Below are positions 50,847 to 59,387 of a stretch of DNA of 64,000 nucleotides, in pieces. The first letter of the stretch is position 1. Every line of letters begins with the position of its first letter. The DNA is from Thermofilum sp. (GTDB taxonomy: Archaea > Thermoproteota > Thermoprotei > Thermofilales > Thermofilaceae). The stretch is taken from contig JAVYKX010000004.1 in the NCBI GenBank assembly GCA_038741495.1, positions 19,191 to 83,190 of the forward strand. Direction: 5' to 3'. Both the position numbers and the translations under genes were made by a program. The notes beneath the pieces were generated by a model, which was given only the letters and a program-made list of their open reading frames with translations, was not told the origin of the DNA and made no database searches.

Positions 50847-51416
50847 ATGCCGGACTACATTTCAGTCGATATCCGGCGGTTCACGAGGCTTCTCCACCCT
50901 AAGATGGTCTCCCTCGTAGTAGCTCTCCGCGAGGACGGCAAGCCAAACGTTATGCCAGCCTCGTGGGTTATGCCCGCTTCCGTCGAGCCGCCTCTTCTCG
51001 TAGTTGCCGTTTCGCCGCGCCGCTACACGTACGACCTTATCCAGCGGCGGCCGGAGTTCACAGTTAACCCTGTCCCGCTCAAGATGAGGGGTGTCGTCGA
51101 GTACCTCGGCTCGGTGAGCGGGAGGGATGTGGACAAGCTTGCTCACGCGAAGCTGGGACTACTGCAGCCTGTAGCTGTCTCCACTCCGTGCCTCGAGGAG
51201 GCTCTAGCGTGTATCGAGTGCAGCGTGTGGGCGCAGTACCCCTGCGGCGACCACTACCTCATCGTGGGCAGGGTTAGGGCGGCTAGGGTCAGGCGGGACG
51301 CGTGGACAGGCAGCCTCTACGACTTGAGTGCTGCCGAGCCCCTGCTGCACCTGGGTGGGGACGAGTACGCCACCGCTTCGCGCGAGCCGCGAGGCAAGGA
51401 GCGCGGCGAAGGCTAG
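50847..51416 (+). CDS. Flavin reductase-like FMN-binding protein
   Basis: The 189-residue protein has the flavoredoxin/flavin reductase fold signature: LLHPKMVSLVVALREDGKPNVMPASWVMPAS, then PPLLVVAVSPRRYTYDLIQRRPEFTVNPV. It probably binds FMN and reduces flavins or passes electrons to a partner. ATG 50847 follows a TATA-like aggtttagaag (about 50809-50819). The HAD gene ends 36 bases before this start, so it may also be co-transcribed. The ABC operon converges from the right. Confidence 0.8.
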   Translation: MPDYISVDIRRFTRLLHPKMVSLVVALREDGKPNVMPASWVMPASVEPPLLVVAVSPRRYTYDLIQRRPEFTVNPVPLKMRGVVEYLGSVSGRDVDKLAHAKLGLLQPVAVSTPCLEEALACIECSVWAQYPCGDHYLIVGRVRAARVRRDAWTGSLYDLSAAEPLLHLGGDEYATASREPRGKERGEG

Positions 51417-51435
51417 CGCGCTTCCCGCCGACCAC

Positions 51436-52182
51436 TCAGACAAAGCTGACCGCTCTGAAGCCTCTCTGGGCGATCAGCTTAGATGACCACTTCTCCGCGA
51501 GGAGAGCGAGAAGCATCATCGCCGCAGCTACGGCTGCAGCGTGCGCTAGCAGAGGAGAGGCATGGGCAGTGCGAGCGGAGTATCTCGCCAGGTACGCGGG
51601 GCCCAGCAGCGGAATTAGAGACAGTGCCTCGATGTGCTCAGGGTTTAGAGGCAGGAGGAGCAGCCCGAGCTGCGCTAGGCTGGCGATGTCGAGGAGCGCG
51701 CTGGGCACGCCTACTTTCACGGACACCGCGGCTAGGAGCACTCCGTATGCTACTGCTTGCGCTAGGAGGAGTGCGAGGGATGCCGCTAGACTCCAGGTGT
51801 CGGCGGCTGCTGGAGCTAGGCCCAGCAGCGCTAGGGGTGCGATCACGATAGCAGAGGATATGGAGACCGACGCGAGGAGGGTGACCACTCTGCCGGCGGC
51901 CAGTGCGAGAGGCGAGACGCTAGCGTGCACGTGGTACTCGAGCACGCCGAGTAGCGCAGCGTACTCGAGCCAGCCGCCGATGAGCCAGGCGGAGTTCGCG
52001 ATAACCATCCAAGCTACCATTGCCCAGAAGATCTCGGCTACGCTGCTCTGCCGCCCAACTGCGAGCGCGCCTACGATCGGGATGAGCGCCCAGAGCGCGT
52101 CTGTGAGCGCGTTAGAGAAGAGGCTGAGAACGTACTTCCTCAACCTCAAGGAGTGCAGCCAGAGGACTGCCCGGAGCCTCAA
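51436..52182 (-). CDS. ABC-2 type transporter permease (second)
   Basis: This 248-residue protein has six predicted membrane helices, matching ABC-2 permeases. It is the last gene of a three-gene operon with an ATPase and another permease, overlapping the latter by 4 bases. Together they form an ABC-2 exporter, with two different half-size permeases per transporter. The substrate is unknown; drugs, lipids or polysaccharides are typical. Confidence 0.75.
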   Translation of the reverse strand: MRLRAVLWLHSLRLRKYVLSLFSNALTDALWALIPIVGALAVGRQSSVAEIFWAMVAWMVIANSAWLIGGWLEYAALLGVLEYHVHASVSPLALAAGRVVTLLASVSISSAIVIAPLALLGLAPAAADTWSLAASLALLLAQAVAYGVLLAAVSVKVGVPSALLDIASLAQLGLLLLPLNPEHIEALSLIPLLGPAYLARYSARTAHASPLLAHAAAVAAAMMLLALLAEKWSSKLIAQRGFRAVSFV

Positions 52183-52943
52183 AGGTGCCCACCCCTCCGG
52201 AACACTGACGATTCAATTCTCTCAGAAGCTAGGAGCGAGGCTGTTAGCCACGCGGACGCGGTGGCTAGGAAAGCGGTTAGGAGAAGCTGCCAGTCGGCAG
52301 AGCTGTTAGTAGCGAGGGCCTCAGCCATGCTGAAGAGGTAAGTGGTCGGTAGAGCCGCAGAGACTGCTTTCACTAGCTGCGGCAGGGCTGCCACGGGGTA
52401 TATGGCTCCCGAGGCTACGAGAAGCAGCGGTATTGTCCAGTCAATCCACGGGGCATCTTCCCGCGCGAGCAACGTGAGCGAGGCGACCAGCATCCCCAGG
52501 CTGGCGAGGGGGAGGGCGCCGAGCAAGCTGAGTGCAAGCGCTGCAGCCAGCTGGGCTGGAGTAGCGCCCCCAGCCACCATGAGCGGCGCGAGCTCCGCGA
52601 ACTTGACTAGAGTCTCAATGAAGTATCTTGGCAGATAGGTGAGCAGCAGGATCTCGGCCATCCTGTGGGGTGCTAGCGAGGCGTAGGTCAAGACGCCTAA
52701 GAGTCTCTGGGTGATCGCGCCACCAGCTATATCCCAGAGGGAATCTACAGCCGAGGTGATGAGGATGCTGAGGAGCGCCCAAGCCACCAGGTTCTGCCCT
52801 GCGCCTAGAGCTGAGACGAAGAGGAGCACGAGGTAGGGGCGCGCGAGGAATGCTGCAAGCGCAGCCTTGTTGTGCTTGTACATCGATAGCCAGAGGTGCA
52901 TGCCAGCCTTGACTAGAGCCAGCCTGGAGACCACCGCGATCAC
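52179..52943 (-). CDS. ABC-2 type transporter permease (first)
   Basis: The 254-residue protein has six predicted membrane helices and resembles the following permease in organisation, including a loop with SLTLLAREDAPWIDWTIPLLL, the usual ABC-2 region before the last helices. It overlaps the ATPase gene by 4 bases and the next permease gene by 4 bases, so all three are made together. It probably pairs with the second permease as a heterodimer. Confidence 0.77.
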   Translation of the reverse strand: MIAVVSRLALVKAGMHLWLSMYKHNKAALAAFLARPYLVLLFVSALGAGQNLVAWALLSILITSAVDSLWDIAGGAITQRLLGVLTYASLAPHRMAEILLLTYLPRYFIETLVKFAELAPLMVAGGATPAQLAAALALSLLGALPLASLGMLVASLTLLAREDAPWIDWTIPLLLVASGAIYPVAALPQLVKAVSAALPTTYLFSMAEALATNSSADWQLLLTAFLATASAWLTASLLASERIESSVFRRGGHL

Positions 52944-53926
52944 CTTTCCCCGACGATCTTGACGAAAGCATCCTCCAGGGTTGGCTCGCGAACAGCGATC
53001 CCGCGCAGCTTCAGCTTACTCCTCCGGAGGGTTTCCAGAAGCTCGCTGAGCGCGTGCTCGTACTCGTTCACTTTCACGGGAATCAGTATCCTGCTCGCCG
53101 GCCCCTCCCTCCTGCAGGTGACGGAGGAGTAGACGCTCCTAAGGGCTTGAAGAATGCTGCTCTCATGCTCGCAGGATACTCTGACCTCCAGAAACACTGT
53201 GTCGGCGACTTTCCTCTTCAGATCCTCCACCGTGTCGATCGCGGCGATTCTTCCATCGCTCAGGATAGCTACGCGGTCGCAGACGATCTCCGCTTCGAAC
53301 ATGTTGTGCGTTGTGATCAGCACGGTCTTTCCCCCCTCCTTGGCTAGGCTCCTAATCAGAGCTCTCACTCTGCGGGCGGACACCGGGTCTAGCCCGAGGG
53401 TCGGCTCGTCGAGGATCAGCACCTCTGGGTCGTTGAGGAGCGCTCGCGCGATGCCGAGCCTCGCCTTCATGCCGAGGGAGTACTCCTCGAAGGGCTTGTC
53501 CGCATTCTTCAGCAGGCCAACTTCTCTGAGCACTTCTTGGACCCGCTTCTCCAGGGCACTCCCGGAGAGGCCGTAGAGCATGCCGAAGTACTTTAGGTTC
53601 TCTCTCCCGGTGAGCTTCAGGAAGAAACCCCTCTCGACGCTGAGCATGACCCCGATAAGCCTCCTGACCTCCCTCCTCTCCTCGACGATGTCGTGGCCGA
53701 GAATTCTCGCAGTTCCGCTATCGGGGAGAAGCACCGTAGCTAGGATTTTCACCAGTGTTGACTTTCCCGCCCCGTTAGGCCCGAGAATCCCCAGCACCTC
53801 GGCTTTCCGCGCGTCAAATGTGACCCCTTTAAGGGCCTCTACCACAACCTTCTCGCGGCTGAACAGCCCCCTCCGCCTGAAAGAGACGTACCTCTTCCTC
53901 AAATCGAGTACCTGGACAGCGAGCAT
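52940..53926 (-). CDS. ABC-2 transporter ATP-binding protein
   Basis: The 328-residue ATPase has Walker A GPNGAGKST, signature YSLGMKARL, Walker B VLILDEPTLGLDP and H-loop TTHNM, plus a C-terminal extension of about 100 residues found in ABC-2 drug exporters. YSLGMKAR is typical of this class. ATG 53926 is about 25 bases after the TATA-like gctgttttaag (about 53946-53956, minus strand). A longer reading to 53962 would include the promoter. Confidence 0.92.
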   Translation of the reverse strand: MLAVQVLDLRKRYVSFRRRGLFSREKVVVEALKGVTFDARKAEVLGILGPNGAGKSTLVKILATVLLPDSGTARILGHDIVEERREVRRLIGVMLSVERGFFLKLTGRENLKYFGMLYGLSGSALEKRVQEVLREVGLLKNADKPFEEYSLGMKARLGIARALLNDPEVLILDEPTLGLDPVSARRVRALIRSLAKEGGKTVLITTHNMFEAEIVCDRVAILSDGRIAAIDTVEDLKRKVADTVFLEVRVSCEHESSILQALRSVYSSVTCRREGPASRILIPVKVNEYEHALSELLETLRRSKLKLRGIAVREPTLEDAFVKIVGER

Positions 53927-54028
53927 GCGAACCACCTCGGAGAGATGCTTAAAACAGCGCAAAGTAAGGGAGTGCTACTTTTACTACTATTTGAGGCAAT
54001 TTAAGTTTTTCTTAAAAACGGGAGCGCC

Positions 54029-55105
54029 CTAGCGGCGGCCGTAGCGCAGCCTGACTGCCGCCGCCAGCAAGGGTGCTAGAAGTGAAGTGACAGCCAGCGG
54101 GGCAACTCCGGTAGCGCTTGCCGCAGCTGCTCCAGCGATAGGTCCCAGAGCGTACCCGAAGCCTATGGATGCCTCGAAAAGCGACGTGTAGGTGGAGACG
54201 CCCTCCTTTACTGCGAAGATTTCGGAGAGAGCGTTAGCGTAGACTACGCCCTGGCCTACGCCGGCAGCCGCAGCCCCAGCCACCACCAGCAACGGGTCGC
54301 CTCCGAGGAGGAGCAAGAGGGATCCCAACAACATGAGGGTGCCACCGGTTAAGTGGCGCAGCGGTGAGGGCAGCTTCTCGAAGAAGAAAAAGGTCAGCGT
54401 TCTGGAGAGCAGCATTGAAGTGTTCGCGAGCGAGACGTAAGCGAGGGGGAGCCCGCGCTGCTCGACGAGCAGTGGGTAGAAGGTGAGTACTCCGCCCGAC
54501 GATACTGAGTAGCTTAGGCAGAGGATCCAGGGGCCCCACGCCCGCAGAGCTCTACCGGTATCTCCTGGAGGATCGCCACGCGGAGCAGCTCTAGCCGGCA
54601 GCGAGACGCCGGCAGCAGCTGAAGCTGCCGCTACAGCTGCGAGGGTAGTGAACTGCAGCGAGGGGGTGAGGGATAGGAGAGCTGACGTGGCTGCCGCTCC
54701 GAAGAGAGAGCCTGAGCTCCACGCGAAGGAGAACCGGGAGACGCTCCCACCCTTCGAAGAGACGATGTTCTCCACCGCTGGCCAGAAGAAGCCAAACGCG
54801 AGGAAGACGGCGCTCGCCGCTGCAGCTATCTGCACCCAGCCGATGAGCCTGGGTATGAGGAGTAGGGAGCCTGCCAGCAGCCCGAGTGCCGCGGCTACTG
54901 TAGCTTTCTCGCCTAGCAGGCGGGAGAGCCTCGCGGAGGAGAGGGCTCCAGCCACGTAGACCGCGGACGCTACGCCCGTGAGGAACCCTACCTCGGCTTC
55001 AGCGTAGCCGAGCCTGTAGGCGTAGAGTGCGACCGCGGGGGTGAAGAGAGCCTGCACTACGGATGCCGTGAACGAGAGCACGTAAGCGGTGAGCGTACCG
55101 GGCAC
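54029..55105 (-). CDS. MFS transporter of unknown substrate
   Basis: This 358-residue protein has about 11-12 short membrane helices, is rich in Ala and Leu, and shows MFS features such as GYAEAEVGFLTGVASAVYVAGALSSARLSRLLG (motif A region). The short loops and small size fit a compact drug or metabolite MFS member. It starts 22 bases after the end of the LysO-like gene and may be co-transcribed with it. Confidence 0.7.
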   Translation of the reverse strand: MPGTLTAYVLSFTASVVQALFTPAVALYAYRLGYAEAEVGFLTGVASAVYVAGALSSARLSRLLGEKATVAAALGLLAGSLLLIPRLIGWVQIAAAASAVFLAFGFFWPAVENIVSSKGGSVSRFSFAWSSGSLFGAAATSALLSLTPSLQFTTLAAVAAASAAAGVSLPARAAPRGDPPGDTGRALRAWGPWILCLSYSVSSGGVLTFYPLLVEQRGLPLAYVSLANTSMLLSRTLTFFFFEKLPSPLRHLTGGTLMLLGSLLLLLGGDPLLVVAGAAAAGVGQGVVYANALSEIFAVKEGVSTYTSLFEASIGFGYALGPIAGAAAASATGVAPLAVTSLLAPLLAAAVRLRYGRR

Positions 55106-55127
55106 AGCGGCACCCCGCCGGGGATGC

Positions 55128-55994
55128 TTAAAAGCTGAGCGCAGCTACGATGAGGAACGGTGCGAGCACTGTGAGGATGAAGCCGTGGAGAACGCTGGCC
55201 GGCGCGAAGTCCTCCCCGTAAGCGTGGATGTAGACAGGTAAGGTGTTATCCATCGTCGTCACACCGCCTAAGCTGAGCATCACCGACCTAGGGCCCCTGA
55301 CCAGCGGGACCAGGAGGAACGTGGACTGCTCCCGCATCACGTTCAACAGGAAGGCTGCGAGGCCGGCGGAGGGTCCCGCTACGCTAGCGATGTAAGGGCC
55401 CGTGAAGCTGTACCAGCCCATCCCGAGCGTCATCGCTACCGCGAGGTCCGGGGGGATCCCCAGGACTCGCGAGCCGACTAGCCCGGCTAGAACCGATATC
55501 GCTACTGCTAGAGCGCAAGCTTCGAGCGCGGTTCTAGCGCCTTCGCGCAGAGCCTGGTGGTTCAGGGAGCTGGAGACGTAGAGCCCGGTGATAGCGATGA
55601 GCACAATAACCTCCCAGAAGAGAAGGGAGCCCAGCACTTCGCTGAGATAGGGGGCCAGGAAGCCGGACAGCCACCCTGCGAGTACCACGCTCAGTATCCT
55701 CCAGTCGATTCTCGGCGAAAACCTCGCTTCCGCGGCTTTCCCCCTACTCTTCGAGATGAGCGAGGCCGCTAGGGTGAGCGAGACGATCAACGAGAGTAGC
55801 GTAGCGGCGAGGATTAGCGCAGACACTGTAGCCTGAACCCCGCTGGAGGCAGCCCAGCAGGAAACCGAGAAGACGACCACAAGGATTATGCCCTCGAAAA
55901 CCCACGCCGGAGGCTTTACGCGTGAAAGCTTGCCGGCGCCAACGCTCACCGCGAAGAGAGCGAGCACCGCCAGCGAGCTGGCTCCAGCGTCCAT
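55128..55994 (-). CDS. LysO-like (DUF340) lysine exporter
   Basis: The protein of about 288 residues has about eight membrane helices and the LysO/YbjE family motifs: GMGWYSFTGPYIA near the middle and LGGVTTMDNTLPVYI with conserved Asp-Asn near the end. LysO exports L-lysine in Escherichia coli. ATG 55994 was chosen because a TATA element gatttaaaagc (about 56023-56033, minus strand) lies about 34 bases upstream. The reading from 56066 would start before this promoter. Confidence 0.8.
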   Translation of the reverse strand: MDAGASSLAVLALFAVSVGAGKLSRVKPPAWVFEGIILVVVFSVSCWAASSGVQATVSALILAATLLSLIVSLTLAASLISKSRGKAAEARFSPRIDWRILSVVLAGWLSGFLAPYLSEVLGSLLFWEVIVLIAITGLYVSSSLNHQALREGARTALEACALAVAISVLAGLVGSRVLGIPPDLAVAMTLGMGWYSFTGPYIASVAGPSAGLAAFLLNVMREQSTFLLVPLVRGPRSVMLSLGGVTTMDNTLPVYIHAYGEDFAPASVLHGFILTVLAPFLIVAALSF

Positions 55995-56236
55995 ACTTCG
56001 AAGACCTCCTGCGCTGGCTCCCAAGCTTTTAAATCGCTTTCGTAATTGCAGCTGTACTTGCTTCATTTACGGAATGGGGCTGAATTCCCGCGTCCTACCG
56101 AGTCAGGGAGGCCGCACCCGGGTAGGTTTAACAGCTTACAGAACTGCCACCGCCTCCGAGGCGGCTCTCGCGAGTAGCGGAAGGGCGCTGAGCGCTGACA
56201 CGCCGGCATACGGGGAAGCGTGAAAAGGATGCAGCA
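55995..56236. other. Intergenic region with a perfect hairpin
   Basis: Between the LysO-like gene and the HAD gene there is a plus-strand TATA-like ggtttaacag (about 56122-56132) and a perfect hairpin CCGCCTC-c-GAGGCGG (56150-56164). No ORF is convincing. It may encode a small RNA or act as a terminator for the HAD gene, which ends at 56237. Confidence 0.3.
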
Positions 56237-56881
56237 TCAGGGGCTGAGCGCTAACTGCTCGATGATCTCGGCTAGGCCTTCAAACCCGTTAGGGTTCCCG
56301 CTTCTCGTAACGAGGAAAGCCCTGATACCCACTTTGCGCGGATTCTCGTAGTCGTGGACCTCATCGTCACCTATGTGCACTACTTCCTCGGCTTTCGCCC
56401 CGAGCTTCTCCATGACTCTCAGGAAGAACTCCGGCGGCTTCCCTGCGAGGGAGAAGTCAGAAGACGACGAGAAGACTCTGCTGATGTACTTGCTCAGCTC
56501 CGGTACTCTCTGGAACACGACTTCGATGAACTCTCTCGACGCGCTGGTGCTGATGACGAGCTCGACTTTCCCTGAGAGCCTCCTGAGGAATCTGGCGGCG
56601 TCCTCGTAGAGGAAGACCAGCTCCCCAGCTCTGCTTAAAGCCCAGCTCAGCTTATCGGGGAAACCGAACCTCTCGAACCAGTACGAAGGCCTGTACCAGC
56701 GGATATCTCCTGGGCCAATCTCCTCGTACGCTTGAAAGACCAGCTTCTTCGACTCCTCCAGGGGGACTCCCCACCTCTCGGAGTAGAGCTGGGGGACTAG
56801 CTCCAGCCAGAAGTAGTCGACGTAATTCCGGGACACCAGCGTCCCGTCGAGGTCCAGCGAGACTACACGCAACCTCGCCAT
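56237..56881 (-). CDS. HAD-superfamily phosphatase
   Basis: The 214-residue enzyme has motif I SLDLDGTLVSRNYVD, motif II VISTSAS and motifs III/IV GKPPEFF and VVHIGDDEVHDYENPRKVG. It resembles the archaeal phosphatase group related to haloacid dehalogenase and phosphoglycolate phosphatase. The substrate is not predictable. TATA ctttttataac (about 56905-56915) lies about 28 bases before ATG 56881, so the mRNA is leaderless. Confidence 0.8.
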   Translation of the reverse strand: MARLRVVSLDLDGTLVSRNYVDYFWLELVPQLYSERWGVPLEESKKLVFQAYEEIGPGDIRWYRPSYWFERFGFPDKLSWALSRAGELVFLYEDAARFLRRLSGKVELVISTSASREFIEVVFQRVPELSKYISRVFSSSSDFSLAGKPPEFFLRVMEKLGAKAEEVVHIGDDEVHDYENPRKVGIRAFLVTRSGNPNGFEGLAEIIEQLALSP

Positions 56882-57108
56882 GGCGCGCTAATGCCTCTGA
56901 AAAGGTTATAAAAAGCGCGGGGGGTCAGCAAGGCCGGGAAGCCTCACAGGTCGGCAGGTAGCCTAAAGTCATCACCACTAGAGTTTTTCCAAGCCTTTAG
57001 AAAAACCTCTCGCTTTTCATCTTCCCGCGGAAGCTCCCCGGTGAAGTGAAAAGCTTTAAAGCACGTTAAGAAGCGGGGGCCACGTTCCATGAAGTAGGGT
57101 GCAGCTAA
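56882..57108. other. Divergent spacer with two promoters
   Basis: Besides the HAD promoter, a TATA-like gctttaaagc at about 57050-57059 faces the NifX-like gene on the plus strand. No gene is recognised. Confidence 0.35.
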
Positions 57109-57435
57109 ATGATCGTGGCAATCCCGGTGCTCGAGGTTGACGGAGAAGAGTACGTAGCCCCTCATCTGCGCTTTTCCCGCCGAATTGTCCTCTACGAGGT
57201 CGACAGCGGGGGCTTCAGGAACCTGGATTCCTTCACTATCAGCGTTAAAGAGGATAGTAAAGAGATGCTCGAGCATCTCGTGCAGCGCAGCGTGGACCTC
57301 GTTGTAGTCTACGAGGCTGATGAAGAGTTATCCTCAGCTCTCGCGGAGCGGGGAGTGAGAGTTTACAAGAGTCGCTGCATACGTGTCAGTGAAGTGCTGA
57401 AAAACTTGAAGGTGGGGAATTCTCTGAACCCCTAG
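57109..57435 (+). CDS. NifX/NafY-like dinitrogenase-cofactor-binding family protein
   Basis: The 108-residue protein follows the pattern of the iron-molybdenum-cofactor-binding fold: opening MIVAIPV, then VAPHLRFSRRIVLYEVDSGGF, a helix, LVVVYEADEELSSALAERGVRVYK. Such stand-alone proteins are common in archaea without nitrogen fixation and may bind a metal cluster. No nif genes are near, so a nitrogenase role is unlikely. The ATG at 57109 lies about 50 bases after a TATA-like element. Confidence 0.6.
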   Translation: MIVAIPVLEVDGEEYVAPHLRFSRRIVLYEVDSGGFRNLDSFTISVKEDSKEMLEHLVQRSVDLVVVYEADEELSSALAERGVRVYKSRCIRVSEVLKNLKVGNSLNP

Positions 57436-57480
57436 GCCTGCCAGAGATGCTTCGCTCCAGCCTGCTGAAACCTAGGGGAA

Positions 57481-58251
57481 CTACTTCGGGGTGACCTCCT
57501 CGAGTGCGGCTCGAGCCCTCCGCAGCCTATCCCTTATGCCGGCCATAAGGAACCGGTAGTCGCTCCCTAGAGCCACCAGCTTGAAGCCGAGCTGTAGCGC
57601 GAACTTCAGCGAATCGTCATCTGGGCAGTACATCCCTCCCGGGACGCCTGTGCTCTTGGAAGCGTCTGCAGCTCTCTCTATAGCGAGGCGCACCTCGTCG
57701 TCTTTCCAGCCCCTCTTCCCGTAGGAGAAGGAGAGGTCGTTGGGACCTATGAAGAAAGCTGTAACCCCTTCGACACTCAGTATGTCGTAGATGTTCTTCA
57801 CAGCTTCCTGCGTCTCAATCTGCACTACTACCATGACCTCGTCAGCGCGGTCAAAGTATTCCTCAGTCTTGAGGCCGTAGCTGGCTGCTCGCCTAGGCCC
57901 AACCCCCCTGATCCCCTTGGGAGGGTACCTCGTCGACTTCACAGCAAGCTTAGCGTCCTCAGGAGTACTGATCAGGGGGAACAGCACCCCTGCCACGCCT
58001 AAGTCGAGCACTCTCTTGACGTACACTGGGTCGTTGAAAGGTACGCGAACTAAGGGCGTCGCGTCACCCCTGACGGCCATGAGCATGTACTCTAGCATCT
58101 GGTAGTCGAGAGGTGCATGCTCCATATCGAAAAGGAGCCAATCGAACCCGCTCAAAGAGAGCATCTCGACAACTTCGGGGTTAGCTATCGTGACCCACGA
58201 GCCCAGTGCAACTTTGTCCTCTCGCAGGAGGAGAGGCAACCTGCCTATCAC
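57481..58251 (-). CDS. HpcH/HpaI-family 2-oxo-acid aldolase
   Basis: This 256-residue class II aldolase has the family motifs GSWVTIANPEVVEMLSLSGFDWLLFDMEHAPLDYQML, VRVPFNDPVYVKRVLDLGVAGVLFPLI and VVVQIETQEAVKNI, with metal ligands E (QIET) and D (GPNDLS). It would cleave 2-keto-3-deoxy sugar acids or related compounds into pyruvate and an aldehyde. The GTG start follows a TATA-like aattaagag (about 58275-58285). It is divergent from a hydroxyacid dehydrogenase gene. Confidence 0.85.
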   Translation of the reverse strand: MIGRLPLLLREDKVALGSWVTIANPEVVEMLSLSGFDWLLFDMEHAPLDYQMLEYMLMAVRGDATPLVRVPFNDPVYVKRVLDLGVAGVLFPLISTPEDAKLAVKSTRYPPKGIRGVGPRRAASYGLKTEEYFDRADEVMVVVQIETQEAVKNIYDILSVEGVTAFFIGPNDLSFSYGKRGWKDDEVRLAIERAADASKSTGVPGGMYCPDDDSLKFALQLGFKLVALGSDYRFLMAGIRDRLRRARAALEEVTPK

Positions 58252-58337
58252 GGCACCCTACAGCGCTGCCCCTCTTAATTGAAATTTATCCTAACAGGTT
58301 TGGAGAGGGTGATAAATACTGCAAGCGTGAAAGAGGG

Positions 58338-59387
58338 ATGAGAATCATGTACAAGGTAGCAGTGGTGAACTCCCGCTCTTTCGGGGTGAGCGCCCCGGAC
58401 CTTCTGGAGAAGCTGCGCCAGCACGCTCAGGTCGACTTCATCGACGTGGACAAGAAGGCCCGCGGTAAGGATCTAGCTGAAAAGCTTTCAGGCTACCACT
58501 TCATCGTAGCTAGTGTCACACCGCTCTACGACGCCGACTTTATGAGGCTCCAGAAAGACCTTCTGCTGATCGCGAGGCACGGGATAGGTGTGGATAATGT
58601 TGACGTGAAGGCTGCTACCGAGGAGGGCGTACTGGTGACGCGCGTTCCAGGCTTCAAAGAGCGCGATGCTGTAGCAGAGCTCGCCGTGGCGCTCGCTCTC
58701 GACGCGGTGAGGCGCGTAACCTACTCTAGCCAGCTCGTGAGAGCGGGCCGGTGGTCGGAGAGAGGGAGAATCGTAGGCTTCAACATCGCTGGGAAAACTG
58801 TCGGCTTAGTAGGCCTCGGGAACATTGGGAGCAGAGTTGCGGAAATCTTCTCGAAGGGTTTCGGTGCAAGAGTCCTCGCCTATGACCCCTACGTGAAGCC
58901 TGAAGACGCCGCGAAGTTCGGAGCTCGGCTGACCGACCTCGATACCCTGCTGCGGGAGTCCGACATAATCTCGCTTCACGCCCCCCTCACGCCTGAAACG
59001 TACCACATGATAGACGAACGAGCCTTCGAGAAGATGAAGGAGGGAGTGATCATCGTGAACACCGCCAGGGGGGAGCTTATAGACACTGCCGCGCTCGTCA
59101 GGGCACTCGAGTCCGGCAAAGTCGCGGGCGCGGGGCTGGACGTGGTCGAGGGGGAGCCGATAGGGGCTGACCACCCTCTGTTGAGGTTTAATAACGTTGT
59201 TATTACGCCGCACATCGGCGCGAACACCAGGGAGGGCTTGAGGGGGATGGATGAGTCGAACGTTGACGCCATACTGAAAGTCATAAGAGGCGAGCCGCCT
59301 ACCGAGTATCTGGTGAACCCGGAAGTTCTCAAGAGAGGCACGAGAGCTAAGCTGAGAGCTCCCGGAACAGAGGCTTCACTGCGCTGA
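58338..59387 (+). CDS. D-2-hydroxyacid dehydrogenase, SerA/GyaR family
   Basis: The 349-residue NAD-dependent enzyme has GLVGLGNIGSRVAEIF for NAD binding, the substrate arginine in VNTARGELID, the catalytic glutamate and histidine in VVEGEP and TPHIGANT, and an early HGIGVDNVD. It reduces a 2-oxoacid such as glyoxylate or hydroxypyruvate, or oxidises D-3-phosphoglycerate. TATA gataaatac (about 58310-58318) is about 25 bases before ATG 58338; ATG 58347 is also possible. Its 3' end overlaps the kinase gene by 41 bases (convergent). Confidence 0.87.
   Translation: MRIMYKVAVVNSRSFGVSAPDLLEKLRQHAQVDFIDVDKKARGKDLAEKLSGYHFIVASVTPLYDADFMRLQKDLLLIARHGIGVDNVDVKAATEEGVLVTRVPGFKERDAVAELAVALALDAVRRVTYSSQLVRAGRWSERGRIVGFNIAGKTVGLVGLGNIGSRVAEIFSKGFGARVLAYDPYVKPEDAAKFGARLTDLDTLLRESDIISLHAPLTPETYHMIDERAFEKMKEGVIIVNTARGELIDTAALVRALESGKVAGAGLDVVEGEPIGADHPLLRFNNVVITPHIGANTREGLRGMDESNVDAILKVIRGEPPTEYLVNPEVLKRGTRAKLRAPGTEASLR

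Noticed and set aside
57109..57435. Role of the NifX-like protein in nitrogen fixation
   Set aside because: No nifH, nifD, nifK, nifE, nifN or nifB is nearby. Stand-alone members of this fold are common in non-diazotrophs.
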